In this document: positions 12,053 through 24,715 of the stretch, piece after piece | Layout: each line of letters begins with the position of its first letter | Numbering within the stretch: the first letter of the stretch is position 1 | From: Homalodisca vitripennis | Taxonomy: Eukaryota > Arthropoda > Insecta > Hemiptera > Cicadellidae | Assembly (NCBI RefSeq): GCF_021130785.1 | Contig: NW_025778970.1 | Coordinates: 1-64,000, forward strand | Direction of reading: 5' to 3' | DNA: 64,000 nt | Notes under the pieces: model-generated | The model's database searches: none | Told to the model about the DNA's origin: nothing | The model's input: only the letters and a program-made list of their open reading frames with translations | Position numbers and translations under genes: made by a program

Positions 12053-13903
12053 CTATATATATTTTACCCACTGCTGCCATTCAGCGGAGGTTCTTAAATT
12101 CGTTTGCGGGGCTCCAGGTGACCTCCTTTCGCCTGAGCCCTCACTCCCGTTTCCCAAGTTGCATTTGCAATCCGTAGTTTTTAAAAACCAGGGGTTCTTG
12201 CAAAAGTAACATTTTAGGGTTTTCGGGAAGCGACAATTCCTAAAAATGTGACCGGGTTTCTCACAGTTCCAACATACAAAACTAGAAGTATTCTTCGGGA
12301 TAGTTGTGTTTCTCTGAGAGGCTATACTTTCTCTTCTTACAACTTTTTGTCCTTCCCTAGTATCCATTTTCCGGCCTACCAGATAATTTATTCGTCCTCT
12401 CAAAACACTTTATTTTCTTCGTTATTTATTGACTTCCGAGGATGTTCCCGTTGATCTCGATTAGGATGTTTCATTGTGTGATCTGAGTGTATCAGCCGCT
12501 GCCTTATTGGTGACATTTGAAACACCAAACGTTTTTAAATTCTTATTTTTTGGGGCTATATGCGGTTTCAGGCACCCAGGGACTGAGCTGGGACCTGGCG
12601 GTGGCCGATATAAAGTGAGTTTCTCGGATATACATCTCGTAGTGTTTCTGCCGAAGAAAAATGAGTTCACTAATCGTTCGTATGTCCTTGCCTCTTTAAA
12701 CTCAGCTTGTACTTCGGGTGCATATTTGCATATAACCTATCAAGCTTATCTACGGGCGTCATACCGCCTCTTCGTCGCATCAACGTATTCAAGGCCAACT
12801 ACAAACGTCCTGATTGGGTTCACTGTCACCTTGTGTTCTACGTTTTATTTCATCGTCCATGTTCGTCTTATAGCCTACCGGAAGGAAGTTTAGCTCGAAA
12901 TCTTGACGAAAATCTTCAAAACTGTCCCCAAAACTCTCTATTTATTTCGATACCACAGTAAAGCGGTACCCTTTTAAGCAATTCAGGGAGTGCTTTTTTT
13001 ATCAGATCGCCCCCGGATACATTATAAAGCCTCCATCAGCTCATCAAGTCCTTTCAAGAAAAGACACTGGATTTTCGCTCTCTCCGTCGAAATGTAAATT
13101 TCCACTTTCCTAATTGTGTTGCATATCTCAGCGGAATTGACATGCGGCTGTCGGGAAAGGTGCTCATCTCTCAATCTTTTGATTTTCGTTAGAATAGTGC
13201 GTTACATGCCGCCTAAGAGAATCGTGAGAAATCCCAGTGTGCAATGTATTGACTTGTCGCCAGAGCTGGAAGTTTAAAAGCATCGGTATACACAGATCTT
13301 GTTGCGCCATCGTAAGGTGCATAACTCACATAGTCGTGTCCAGTATCCCAGTTGGACTTGGCTTTACTCCGCGTCTTCAGTGAAACTAAAAGCCTCTTTA
13401 CTTCGTCGTCACTAGTATCGGGTGGAACCTCGAGTATCTCCCTCAGGTTTAAACTCTCGGCTTCTTTTATCAGTCTCTGCTTCACTGGTATTCGGCCCAA
13501 CTGGGTCGTTGCCAAAGGATTCTCTTCCGCCTACAGCCTCATCTCGTCTGTCCGGCTGTGAGCGAAGAAACTGTACGAAAGATTTTCTTAGATAATCTGT
13601 CGTCCTACCCTCGGTGTCCAAGTCGTGTTTTTAGCATTTCAGTTATTAACTGGGCTTTCGTGAGTCTGTATATCCACCCCACGACTGGATCTAACTCAGA
13701 AGGGGAAATAACTAGTCGTGGAAAACGCCTTTGTTGTTTGGTCCTTCGAAGTCAACAGTGGCAAAACCCAAATCTCGTTTTTCGATACCTTTAATTTGTG
13801 ATTCGCTAGTATTTTCAGAGGAACTAGTAGTCACAATCGTAGGTATTTGTTTTTGGTGTTCTGAGTCTGTTGTTGACTTTTCGGGCCCTATTCGTGTTTC
13901 CAC
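12053..13903 (-). pseudogene. gag: gypsy gag with zinc knuckles (frameshifted)
   Basis: The nucleocapsid part (12053-12403) carries a CCHC knuckle CWNCEKPGHIFRNC and a second, less regular Cys cluster beginning CYFC. Further upstream (13210-13900) charged, Ser/Thr-rich frames follow one another with shifts. They include a stretch near 13620-13700 reading WIYRLTKAQLITEML, which resembles the SAP-like N-terminal helices of many insect gypsy Gag proteins. The capsid part between about 12460 and 13210 is broken into several frames, and I could not follow it fully. The start codon probably lies near 13903 (METRIG...), about 160 bp from the primer-binding site. Confidence 0.75.
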
Positions 13904-14060
13904 CCTTTGGTAGAACGTGCATTTGAGCGAAAAAGTATTCGCACAGTCGCCAAAACCCCGTTGGTCGAAGCATTTTTATAAACACTATCTCGCTAAACCT
14001 CTTACTAAAAGTTTATCTTTTACGTTCGAAGAATATAACACTCGTATAATCACTATACCC

Positions 14061-14078
14061 GTCCCTGTTCGGGCGCCA
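14061..14078 (-). other. Primer-binding site, tRNA-Lys type
   Basis: On the minus strand this reads TGGCGCCCGAACAGGGAC. This is the 18-nt sequence complementary to the 3' end of tRNA-Lys(UUU), the same primer used by lentiviruses and by some insect gypsy elements. It starts 3 nt inside the 5' LTR, as expected. Confidence 0.95.
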
Positions 14079-14081
14079 TTT

Positions 14082-17000
14082 TGTAACGTTAGTTTTTAGT
14101 AGGGTGCAAAACTTCAACCGTTTTGTAGCCTACGCGGATAGTTGCAGTTAGCTGGGTATTTCCCAGGGGTCTGGAGAGTTGCGTATTTCGGATATAAAGT
14201 GTTGACTCAGAAAGCAAGTAGATCTCAAAAGATCTGTTAAAGTGGTTAGAGCCACAAGCTCATCATCGCCAACACTTTAAGGGGCAAAGAAGAACCGACT
14301 TGATTTTAAAATTACGTATACGGAAACAGAAACATGGTATACAAGTAACCAACCCACGCTCAATTGGTATTCCGTCACTGCGGGACAACCTAAGCTTACC
14401 CCACGAGAATTCAGTACAATCGGGTTATAAATCGCTAAATAAAATGATCGTAATAAGATGTGCAATCATTTAAGGCTATGTCTATATATTTATCTAATAG
14501 CGACCGCTCGTATATCCCGCTTATGACAGCAGATCAGAAATTTAGGGAAACCTAAATTTATTTCAGACAAGACCGATTTTCACAGCAGTCCGAGAGCCTA
14601 ATAATAAACGAAAATTTTATTTAATCGAAAAACAGTTTAATTTAATCGCGTTTAATCGTTTATGAAACGCTTGTGACAGCAGATCGGAAATTTAGGGAAA
14701 CCTAAATTTATTTTAGACAGGACCGATTTTCACAGCAGTCCGAGAGCCTAATAATAAACGAAAGTTTTATTTAATCGAAAAACAATTTAATTTAATCGCG
14801 TTTTAACCGTTTACGACCCGCTTGTGACAGCAGGTCGGAAATTTAGGGAAACCTAGATTTATTTTAGACAGGACCGATTTTCACAGCAGTCCGAGAGCCT
14901 AATAATAAACGAAAACTTTATTTAATCGAAAAACAATTTAATTTAATCGCGTTTAATCGTTATGACCCGCTTGTGACAGCAGATCGGAAATTTAGGGAAA
15001 CCTAAATTAATTATAGACAGGACCGATTTTCACAGCAGTCCGAGAGCCTAATAATAAACGAAAGTTTTATCTAATCGAAAACAATTTAAATTTTAATCGC
15101 GTTTAATCGTTATGACCCGCTTGTGACAGCAGATCAGAAATTTAGGGGAAACCTAAATTAATTTTAGACAGGACCGATTTTCACAGCAGTCCGAGAGCCT
15201 AATAATAAACGAAAACTTTATTTAATCGAAAAACAATTTAATTTAATCGCGTTTAATCGTTATGACCCGCTTGTGACAGCAGATCGGAAATTTAGGGAAA
15301 CCTAAGATTTATTTTAGACAGGACCGATTTTCACAGCAGTCCGAGAGCCTAATAATAAACGAAAGTTTTATTTAATCGAAAAGCAATTCAATTTAATCGC
15401 GTTTAATCGTTATGACCCGCTTGTGACAGCAGATCAGAAATTTAGGGAAACCTAAATTTATTTTAGACAGGACCGATTTTCACAGCAGTCCCGAGAGCCT
15501 AATAATAAACGAAAACTTTATTTAATCGAAAAACAATTTAATTTAATCGCGTTTAATCGTTATGACCCGCTTGTGACAGCAGATCGGAAATTTAGGGAAA
15601 CCTAGATTTATTTTAGACAGGACCGATTTTCACAGCAGTCCGAGAGCCTAATAATAAACGAAAGTTTTTATTTAATCGAAAACAATTTAATTTAATCGCG
15701 TTTAATCGTTATGACCCGCTTGTGACAGCAGATCAGAAATTTTAGGGAAACCTAAATTAATTTTAGACAGGACCGATTTTCACAGCAGTCCGAGAGCCTA
15801 ATAATAAACGAAAACTTTATTTAATCGAAAAACAATTTTAATTTAATCGCGTTTAAATCGTTATTGACCCGCTTGTGACAGCAGATCGGAAATTTAGGGA
15901 AACCTAGATTTATTTTAGACAGGACCGATTTTCACAGCAGTCCGAGAGCCTAATAATAAACGAAAGTTTTATTTAATCGAAAAGCAATTTAATTTAATCG
16001 CGTTTAACCGTTACGACCCGCTTGTGACAGCAGATCGGAAATTTAGGGAAACCTAGATTTATTTTAGACAGGACCGATTTTCACAGCAGTCCGAGAGCCT
16101 AATAATAAACGAAAACTTTATTTAATCGAAAAAACAATTTAATTTTAATCGCGTTTAATCGTTATGACCCGCTTGTGACAGCAGATCGGAAATTTAGGGA
16201 AACCTAAATTAATTTTAGACAGGACCGATTTTCACAGCAGTCCGAGAGCCTAATAATAAACGAAAGTTTTATTTAATCGAAAACAATTTAATTTAATCGC
16301 GTTTAATCGTTATGACCCGCTTGTGACAGCAGATCAGAAATTTAGGGAAACCTAAATTTATTTTAGACAGGACCGATTTTCACAGCAGTCCGAGAGCCTA
16401 ATAATAAACGAAAACTTTATTTAATCGAAAAACAATTTAATTTAATCGCGTTTAATCGTTATGACCCGCTTGTGACAGCAGATCGGAAATTTAGGGAAAC
16501 CTAGATTTATTTTAGACAGGACCGATTTTCACAGCAGTCCGAGAGCCTAATAATAAACGAAAGTTTTATTTAATCGAAAAGCAATTTAATTTAATCGCGT
16601 TTAATCGTTACGAAATGTTACTAATGGATGAAGATAACTAAATATTACTACAATATATTTAATTCTATATGCGTACAAAATTCAATGAAAATATGCATGA
16701 AAATTCTTGCACATGCAGAGTGAAAAACGTGCAAAGAAAATTTACGTTAAATATTGCAAGCCAAGCTAAGCAAAACAAACAGAAATTTACTACAACTATT
16801 GCACCATGAATAATGAAATAACTAATTCGAACTCGGAATAATAGTTACCTGTCAAATGAAAATTGAAGTTGTCTGAAAATGTCCCTCTGCTCGCTGTACT
16901 GTCCTTTCACCTCGATAATCACGCTTCTCCGTATCGAACCCCTCTCGCCGGCCCTCGCCAGTCCCTTTATCAGTCGACTACCGCGCTCTAGGTGGCGGCA

Positions 17001-17198
17001 GCTACAATCTTTAACAGCGCCCCCCCGCGGATTCTACGGCAATCTCGTCCGCGACGGTAGCGCGCCCGTGCGAGTTTTACTACAGCCAGGACATTAAAAC
17101 TATCTTCTCGCTTCCACTTGATACAATTTAAATGTAAAACAATATAGTATTTCACTGTTCTGACCAAAAAAAAACACTTCAAAATTTGGGACCTTACA
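14082..17198 (-). repeat. 5' LTR of the gypsy element (right copy)
   Basis: This 3,117-bp LTR is longer than the left copy by about two internal repeat units. On the minus strand U3 starts at 17198 with TGTAAGGTCCC. A GC-rich block at about 16880-17090 could be promoter-proximal. The tandem array occupies 14517-16612, followed by a unique end next to the primer-binding site. Confidence 0.95.
14517..16612. repeat. LTR-internal tandem array, 14 units of about 150 bp
   Basis: This is the same repeat as at 4775-6585, with the same AAATTTAGG-GAAA-CCTAAATTT hairpin core. Units begin near 14525, 14674, 14826, 14974, 15124, 15274, 15424, 15574, 15723, 15876, 16026, 16175, 16324 and 16470. The unit order matches the left LTR except for an extra pair, so the arrays changed by two units after or during insertion. 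Confidence 0.95.
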
Positions 17199-17203
17199 CT
17201 GGT

Positions 17204-20200
17204 TATATTATCTTCTTGGTCTACGGCAAATTCATATTGCTGCTTCATGGCAACCTAGATATGATTCTTCTACCATCGTAGGATTAAGGTCAAAACTAAG
17301 TAAAACATTCTTCCTTTACCATACTTCGTACTCTAACTTAGTAAATGAAAAAATAATCATACAAAAGTCAGAACCTTTATCAAGTACATAACATCCGACA
17401 TTGTGAACCTCATGAGGCAATGAGAACACTTCTTCAGATATATTATACTACATATTTTTGTAGTCCAAGTGTCATTGAATTCGAAACTATGTAGAGGTGT
17501 TCATTTCAGCTTCTTCGTCGGTGACCCTTTTTAAATCACTTCAGAAAAACTAACTCCTCATTCCAGAACTCAAATCTGTGACGGCGTCGGATTAAAGACG
17601 CTGCACTAATGGGAAGGTTGACAAGAGCTATACTCAAAATTCACATTGAATCAACCCTTCAACACAATAGGTAAATTATGTGTATAAACTCGTTTTGTGG
17701 CACCGTGCTTAGAGATCGTTTTTGAAAAGTCGGTAGTAAATCATAATTGTACATTTGATGAGACCGATAAGATCTCTTCTCAAAGATTACACTCTATTGT
17801 TTAGTGTAGGTGCCCTCTGATCTAGAGGAGATGTAAAGGATTCAAAGTCCGCTTCTCAGTCGATGTTATTGTAGATGATCTCTTCAGACGAACATGATTC
17901 CAGATTCTAGGACTCAGGTCTGTTTACAACTTTAGATTCCCAGACGCTGCACTAAGAGCAAGGTGAACCTGGAACTAAACTCAACAATCAAATATCAAGT
18001 ATATGGCTTTTTCTTTTTACTAACAACGGATTGATTATTGGTCTAATAATTCATAAGACCCACTAGAAAGTTTCGCTTTATTAAACTATAACATGCACTT
18101 TTTTAGTTTTAGTTGAACTTTTAGTACAAAGAAGTAGTAGTGCCTACCATAATAATCAAGTTATTATTGCGTTCACTGAGTAATGGATCCATCTCTTTAC
18201 TTTATACTGAATTTTGTGGTAGGGTTAGTTTCTGACTAATATATAAAACACACATAACTAACATATAATTGATATATGATTATTTGTAATATAAGCCACT
18301 AACTGTCCCTAATTTTAAAATTATAGCTCAAGTTTTCCTACGCTCATAGGTTGTCCATGAGATTTTACATGTATGATTAATACCGGGATTCCGTGAATAC
18401 AGACCGGCGGCGTTCCATTTGCACATATGGTACATAATGCTTACTGTTCGTGCACGTAATGTGAAAAGATTTATATTTATGATATGCATTCTTACATAGG
18501 TTTTTTTGCATTTTCCTTTTTTTTTTTCGGAGAAACGTTAAAACTTAGTACCTAAAATTATACAAAACGCAGAATTGGACTATTACATAAAATCTATAAT
18601 CTAATTGTTGTATTTATCTGCAGTAAACCAGCTTGTGGAGTATTTTATTGCAGTGCGTAAATCGTAATCTCGAAAACTTTGAACACCAGACTCGGCTCTG
18701 GTTAAAATATCTTCAATTAAAACGTTGGCTGACTGCCATATTTTTAATATAAATATATTACGAGTATTATTAATATTCCATGTAATTTGCTATAATAAAT
18801 ATTAATAGTCAAAATAATTTTTAAGTGTATGAATAAAAACCTCATGAATGCAACAAAACCGATTAGAAAAATTAAACGAGATAGGCTGGTGATAAAATAA
18901 GAACATAATGTACTTAGATAGGATGTAAATGTGTTTTACTTTTACCTTTAGTAATATACGATGTGAGAATGCGGGACGTAACCCGGTGAGGCGGCGTAAC
19001 CGAATTTCTTGTTCAAAACGTTACAGTTATTTTTGAAAATAGTTCATAAAAGCATAATCGGTTTTAGTTGATATCAATTTAAACAATAAACATTATGATT
19101 TTTTATATTTTAGTTTATATTAGGATTTTATTATGCAGTATTCCAAAAAGCTGTAAAGTCTGCACAATCATTATAATAGATTCTTTAATAATTGACATTT
19201 TGTAACAAAGTACAATACAAGCTTCATTGTAGATAGAGGGCGTCGCCAGCAACAAGCGTTGTGATCCGGCGGGAAATATCATTAAGCAGGGACGAAACAC
19301 AATGAGTCCTTGATTCTGACTACACATAAAATACTGCGATTGTCCGTACTGCTAGACAGCTGCCTTCACTGTAGCACTGCCCAATATTGTACGATTATGG
19401 ATGATAAAGATAAAATATTTAATTACATTTTTGATCACAAATCAACTCATTTTCATTGTCTTCTTTTGCATATTGAAAGTTATATTTAATTAAAATGTGT
19501 TTATGTAACTATAGTAAGCAAATAATATGATATCGAATAGCCTAATAGTCCAATAATTCCTCGTTTTATACTAATATGCATTGGATTTTATAATTATTAC
19601 TTTTTATATATCTGTATAGTTTAATTTGACTTATGTTTCATGAACAATAAAAATTTTAGTGTATAGTTAAGTAATAAATGCAAACCTTCCGTACATGAAA
19701 AATTATTTATTATTATACTAAAATTTCTTGAACTTAGTATGTTTAGTGATATTAAAACATCGAAATGTATCGACATATCAATGAAGTTAATGGGTAGTAT
19801 ACTGATATAGTTACATGTTTAACTTTATCTAATCTACTTTTTAAGAAAGTGTGGTTAGGTAGCATAACGTAAACAGCAAATTAAGTTCAAAACATTTGCT
19901 TTAAAATAATTTACTTCCAAATATTTTCACAGGATAATTACAAGGTAGGAGTACGCCAGACGATGTGTAGCTTAGACTATGGCTTCGAGGTCTTCAGCTT
20001 CCATTTTGCGATTTCTAAATGGCATCCTGGTGGGATTTATACCGTTGCCTGAAAAAGCTGCTTCAATTAAATACCACTAAGTACTCAACGTCACCTATAA
20101 TCATGTCAAAGGCTTATGCTGTGCGTAGCAAAGGATTTTTCCTTCAAAGATATGATCACCAGATGAGGGAAATCCCCGTAAAGTGACACGTTGCAGCCTG

Positions 20201-22365
20201 AAAAACGATTTTGTTTATATAGGATAAAGTTTCATCCAGATTTTTAAAACTATAAATTAATTTTTCTCCAAAAAATTGATACGTTGAAATAAGATTTCTT
20301 AACTCTTAATCCAATTTCACGTAACTTTTTTTATGTAAAAATTAAATTTGAAGCAAAATTTAAAGTCCCTAGCTTAATTTTTTTCTCAAATAATTCTGAG
20401 GAAGAAGAGAGAAGATTTGCTATCCACTTAGGTGATAGGCATATCTAACACTCAGATAAGTATTACTCACACCTTGTCATATGAAATAATAAATATATAG
20501 TTAATTACCAATGACAGTTTTAGAATAAATAAAACAAATTATTTTATAATAGAGAGAAGAGAGGAATTTATTTATTTCAAGTGGTAGTAAAATTTATATC
20601 ACGAACTAGTACAGGTTTTTTATCAGGAAAGAATTTATAGTTAACTAGGATTATCATTAAACCGTTTAGAATGTAACATAAATTTACAAAATACAGGAAT
20701 ATATACAAAATTAAGCATCAAAGTGCAAGTAGAACCATATCACGTGCGCTATCAGCTGCATAGATCTGTTTAATCATTCGAAGCTATGTAATAGTCGATA
20801 ATTCTTTAAACTTTAAAAAGGGAATATTTTTTTTTAATTACATTAGCATAACTATATACCAGTTTTTAATTCATCACATACCTATATTTTACTTTGTCGA
20901 ACAAACTTTTCATATATGGAGATTATAATAAATATAAAATAACAAATATAATAAATATTTATAAATAAATAAATATATAATAAATATAAGTAATAAATAA
21001 TGTTTAATTTCATATTTACGCAGTTCTTATTTTGTAAACCATTATTCATGAGTGAACATATAAATTTTTTATATTAAAACATAATCTTTTGTAGCAATAA
21101 AAAGTTGTAGTAAGATATAATGTTTCGTTGTAAATCTAATTAGTGTTACAACATATTTAAAAAAATTAATCGAGCTTTCTATGTGTTTTTCATGGAGTGT
21201 TATATATTATTGATTAGTTACATAAAAAGTAGAAGAGTCACGTAATAATTCCAATCTTTAATGAAGTAGTTACAAGATAACCAAATATCCGTATGTGAAG
21301 TATGATATTATGATTTTAGTTGTACCAGACTAGCATAAAGTCACATTACATCTGCAATACTAGGGAGGTAAGAGAGCTGTCATAATTAATGTTTCTTCTG
21401 ATAGGTTCAGGCTCTGTGCCTTTGTTTAATTGTTTTGCTTCCATGTGCAAACTATGCAACCGATTGTAGTGAAATTGTACATGGAAATTCCTAGCCTCGC
21501 TGGGATGAATATATGTCTATTCTTATTTTAAAAATAACTCCAAGCTACGTCCCACTGGTATTTAAAGCAGCAAAAATCCTATTTTGGTCTCAGAAGTTGT
21601 GTAATATAAATTAAAATAACTTGTAAATGTTATGAAACTGATCTGTGTAATCTTTGTATTATGACAACAAGATCAATGTTTATTTAATTTAAGAAATATT
21701 TTAAATGTTTTAACAATTACTTTTAAGATTTTAATAATTAAACTAAATTAGGAATTACATGTAAGCTATTGCATTCTGATTCCTTAGACAATGTGGGAAT
21801 GCATATTTACAATGACTTAAGGAACCAAACCGTAGGGGTCTAGGTATTACTATTATTAAAAAACCCATTCGTCCATGACTGTAATTTAAGAAAACAAATG
21901 AGAGTAGTGAGTCTGTAATTATAGCAGAGTGGGGCCCAGAAGTATTTATATACAAGATTCTAAATGTACTTTTTATGATAGAAAATCGTCGAGGGGACAA
22001 CGCATCTCACTGATGTGGTATACAATATTAATTAAATTTAAAAATACTGATAAAATTCCTAAACTGTAGCGAAGAAATAGCATGATATTGAGAAGCCAAA
22101 AAATGTATTTTATAGTATAATGTATCTTCTTTATGGATGACAACTACCATAATGTAAGTAATGAAATGTGTTATGATGAGGATTTTATGTTTAATTTTCA
22201 ATATCTATATCCATACAATGTTGAAAACTGTACTGATTTTAATCCAACCCCAATTAAAAATTATATATAGGACCATTTTTATTTTTATATTTACAAGATC
22301 ACTACTCTTAAACTTCTAAAAAGATACAAACTTTTTAACAAAAGTAGGTACAGTACATAAGCTAT
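17204..22365. other. Intergenic AT-rich DNA, no gene recognised
   Basis: No frame has recognisable motifs. Two diverged copies of a block of about 150 bp occur near 17520-17660 and 17880-17990 (shared GATTCCAGA/CATTCCAGA, GACGCTGCACTAA and AAACTCAACA-like words). A third, weaker relative lies at 29000-29110. These are probably an old dispersed repeat. Confidence 0.5.
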
Positions 22366-22392
22366 ACAGGGTGACAATTAAGTCTGGAACCT
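22366..22392 (+). repeat. Candidate left terminal repeat of a mariner-like element
   Basis: ACAGGGTGACAATTAAGTCT, followed by GGAACC, resembles the termini of Tc1/mariner-type elements and lies about 300 bp from the C-terminal end of the transposase. I did not find a convincing inverted partner beyond 23800. Confidence 0.45.
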
Positions 22393-22689
22393 CTTTTTTA
22401 ATTTTTGTACCACAATATAAAGAAATACCAAAGTTCACACGTGCTTACTGGTGATAGTAACGCACACATCTGCCCAATTACCGACCAGATAATCCCTTTG
22501 GGGGACGGTCCACAAGGAGTCAGACAAAATTCTTAAATAGCAGCATAGGCCAAGATTGGTATCAAATTAAAGGTCTCACGTAGCAGAGTACAATTCCGCA
22601 GACCGGATTTCAAAAGGTGGATTCATTCAGTAGTTATAGCTGTTTGAATGTTAAAACAATTGAACAATGGAAATTATTAAGTATTACAA

Positions 22690-23789
22690 GTAAACACCAA
22701 TGTTTAAGTACCTTTGATCAAAGTAAGTGTTCAAAATGTTCCCCTCCCATCGTCTGGCAATGTCCTAGGTGGTCTTAAAAGCCATACACTGCATTTTGAA
22801 GGTAGTCACGAGGAATATCTTGAGCTTCTTGGACTATGAAATGTCTAAGGTGCGCCAAATATCGAGGCTTAGTACGATAAACTTTATCTTGGAGGTATCC
22901 CCAAAGAAAAAAAAAACCAGCGGAGATAAATCAGGGGATCGAGCAGGGCCACTCTACTGCACCACGTCTTTCAATCCACTTGTGAGGGAATATTGTATCC
23001 AAGTATGCTCTAATAAGGAGAGCAGTGTGGTGGCGCGCCATCTTGTTGGAAATAAATTCTTTGAAATTGTCGACCAAGAGCAGCTTGTAGTGCCGGAATT
23101 ATCTCATTTTGGAGCATTGCTAGATAAAGAGTCACTATTTAAGTTACCATTGATAACTAATGGGCCCACAATTTGATTTCCTATAATACCTGCCCAAACG
23201 TTAAGTTTCTGTGGATGCTGTGTATGACTGTCTTCTTTCCCATGATTGCTGTTGTCCCAATACCGACAATTATGTCTATTGACACTGCCATTCAACATAA
23301 ATGTTGCCTCATCAGAAAATAAAATATCGTTCAAAAGGATTTGTTTTCGGTCAATTCTATCCATCATTACTTTAAAAGATTCGAGCTGCCGATCGAAGTC
23401 GTCTGCGTTCAGTTCCTGAATCAGATGTACTCGGTACGCCTTGAAAGCTGCCTTTTTTAACACTTTTCTGACTGACTCACGAGACATTTCATGAGTTTCT
23501 GCAGCAGATCTAACTGATTCATTTGGATTCTCGACGAAAGACTGAAGAACATCTAATGATGCGGCTTCACGCATCAACTGTTGTTGGTCTTCCAGTTCTG
23601 ACACGATCGTTAACGCTACCAGCCTCTACAAAAAGGACCACTGTCTTTATTACTGTGGACTTAGAGATAGGATATCTCTCTGGAAAAGTATTATTGAATA
23701 AATTTTTAACTGCTTCATATGATTTTTTCATTATCTCCCCACCCACGCATCATTAAAAGAGTTATCCTTTCACGCTCACTAAGTGACAT
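22690..23789 (-). pseudogene. Tc1/mariner (IS630)-superfamily transposase, inactive
   Basis: The start is ATG at 23789 (MSLSERERITLL...). A frameshift follows within about 25 codons, then a helix-turn-helix region and a long frame at 23104-23604. The first catalytic Asp is in LFSDEATF, followed by LNVWAGI. A shifted frame holds the second Asp in QQDGAPPHY and the block SPDLSPL. Relatives have Asp right after that block, but here the codon is GTT (Val), so the third catalytic residue is lost. Several frameshifts and a stop confirm a pseudogene. The family moves DNA by cut and paste. Confidence 0.85.
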
Positions 23790-24224
23790 AATGGTAAACA
23801 AACAAATTAATAACCAATTTTCAAACTTGTTAATGACTGAAAATTATTCCATCTGCATAACTAAACCCGCTGAAAGCTTCAGTGCAACTGAACTGTTACC
23901 TTCCTAACAAAATACAGATAACGACGGTTACCTATTTTTCGATGTGGTTCATATAAAAATATGTTATTAGTATGAATGCCATTAGTACACTCTTATATTA
24001 GCTCAAAGGTTAAATTTGGAATAAATGTATTAATAGTCTTATTTGAATACATAACATAACGAATTGATTTTAAACCTTTGACTATTCATTTTGAACAACT
24101 TTATTTCGTAGTCAAACTTATGAGTAGTCTTACAAAAGGGACAGATCTTAGATTTGTTGTCTTTTTACCTCAGAAATATATCATTTTAAAAAATGAAAAC
24201 GTTTCAAGCATTGTAATTTTCAGG

Positions 24225-24715
24225 CCATTCACAAACCAACAGTGACTGATATCTCGAGTAACATAACAGTTCCTTACAAAAAGCTTTGTAACAATCGTTT
24301 TACTGCAACACTTGGCAATAAATCCATTCAAATATTACGAGAAAATTCTGGATCACAGTACACTACGATTGCAGTCTTACCTCCAAGTCGTTACTAAAAT
24401 ACCTTTAATCCTTGTGTCTTTTAATTCCATAAATGTATCATTCTGTTTATTGAATGGACCGAATGATTATAATGTGATATAATAAATACAATGACAAATT
24501 AAAATCTGGATGCTAAATTTTTATGAACAAAATTTATTAATGAACTTGGTTTATTATCAAGGGTGAACAGCGGCCTGCTATTGAAGTGAAGTCTATTGAC
24601 GGAACAAAGCTCCAACTTTGTCAAGTTTCTAACACTGCGTAAACTATGCAGAAAATGTTAGGCTGTAGCTTGCTTTGTACTTCAAACTTTTCATCCTTCA
24701 TTAAAAAGGTTTCTA
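24225..24715 (+). repeat. Dispersed/duplicated block, copy 1
   Basis: This is strongly similar to 55105-55430. Both contain CTGATATCTCGAGTAA and later GAACAGCGGCCTGCTATTGA, CAACTTTGTCAAGTTTCTAA and CGTAAACTATGCAGAAAATG. A partial third copy is at 54090-54215 (AACATTACGATTGCAGTC-like). It has no coding frame. It could be an old transposon or a segmental duplication. Confidence 0.75.

Larger units (their letters stand above)
4342..17198 (-). mobile_element. Full-length Ty3/gypsy LTR retrotransposon with satellite-bearing LTRs and a Ulp1-like gene
   Basis: The element is 12,857 bp and read on the minus strand. Both LTRs begin TGTAACGTT and end ACCTTACA on the plus strand, so they have TG...CA termini. 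The 5-bp sequence CTGGT lies directly outside each end (4337-4341 and 17199-17203) and is a perfect target-site duplication. In transcription order it has: 5' LTR (right), primer-binding site, gag with zinc knuckles, pol (protease, reverse transcriptase, RNase H, integrase), a Ulp1/SENP-like protease, a polypurine tract and 3' LTR (left). The order PR-RT-RH-INT identifies Ty3/gypsy. Every ORF carries frameshifts, so this copy cannot make intact proteins as sequenced. The intact TSD and similar LTRs suggest a fairly recent insertion. Confidence 0.95.

Noticed and set aside
22769..23176. 135-aa plus-strand frame
   Set aside because: It is antisense to the C-terminal part of the mariner-like transposase.
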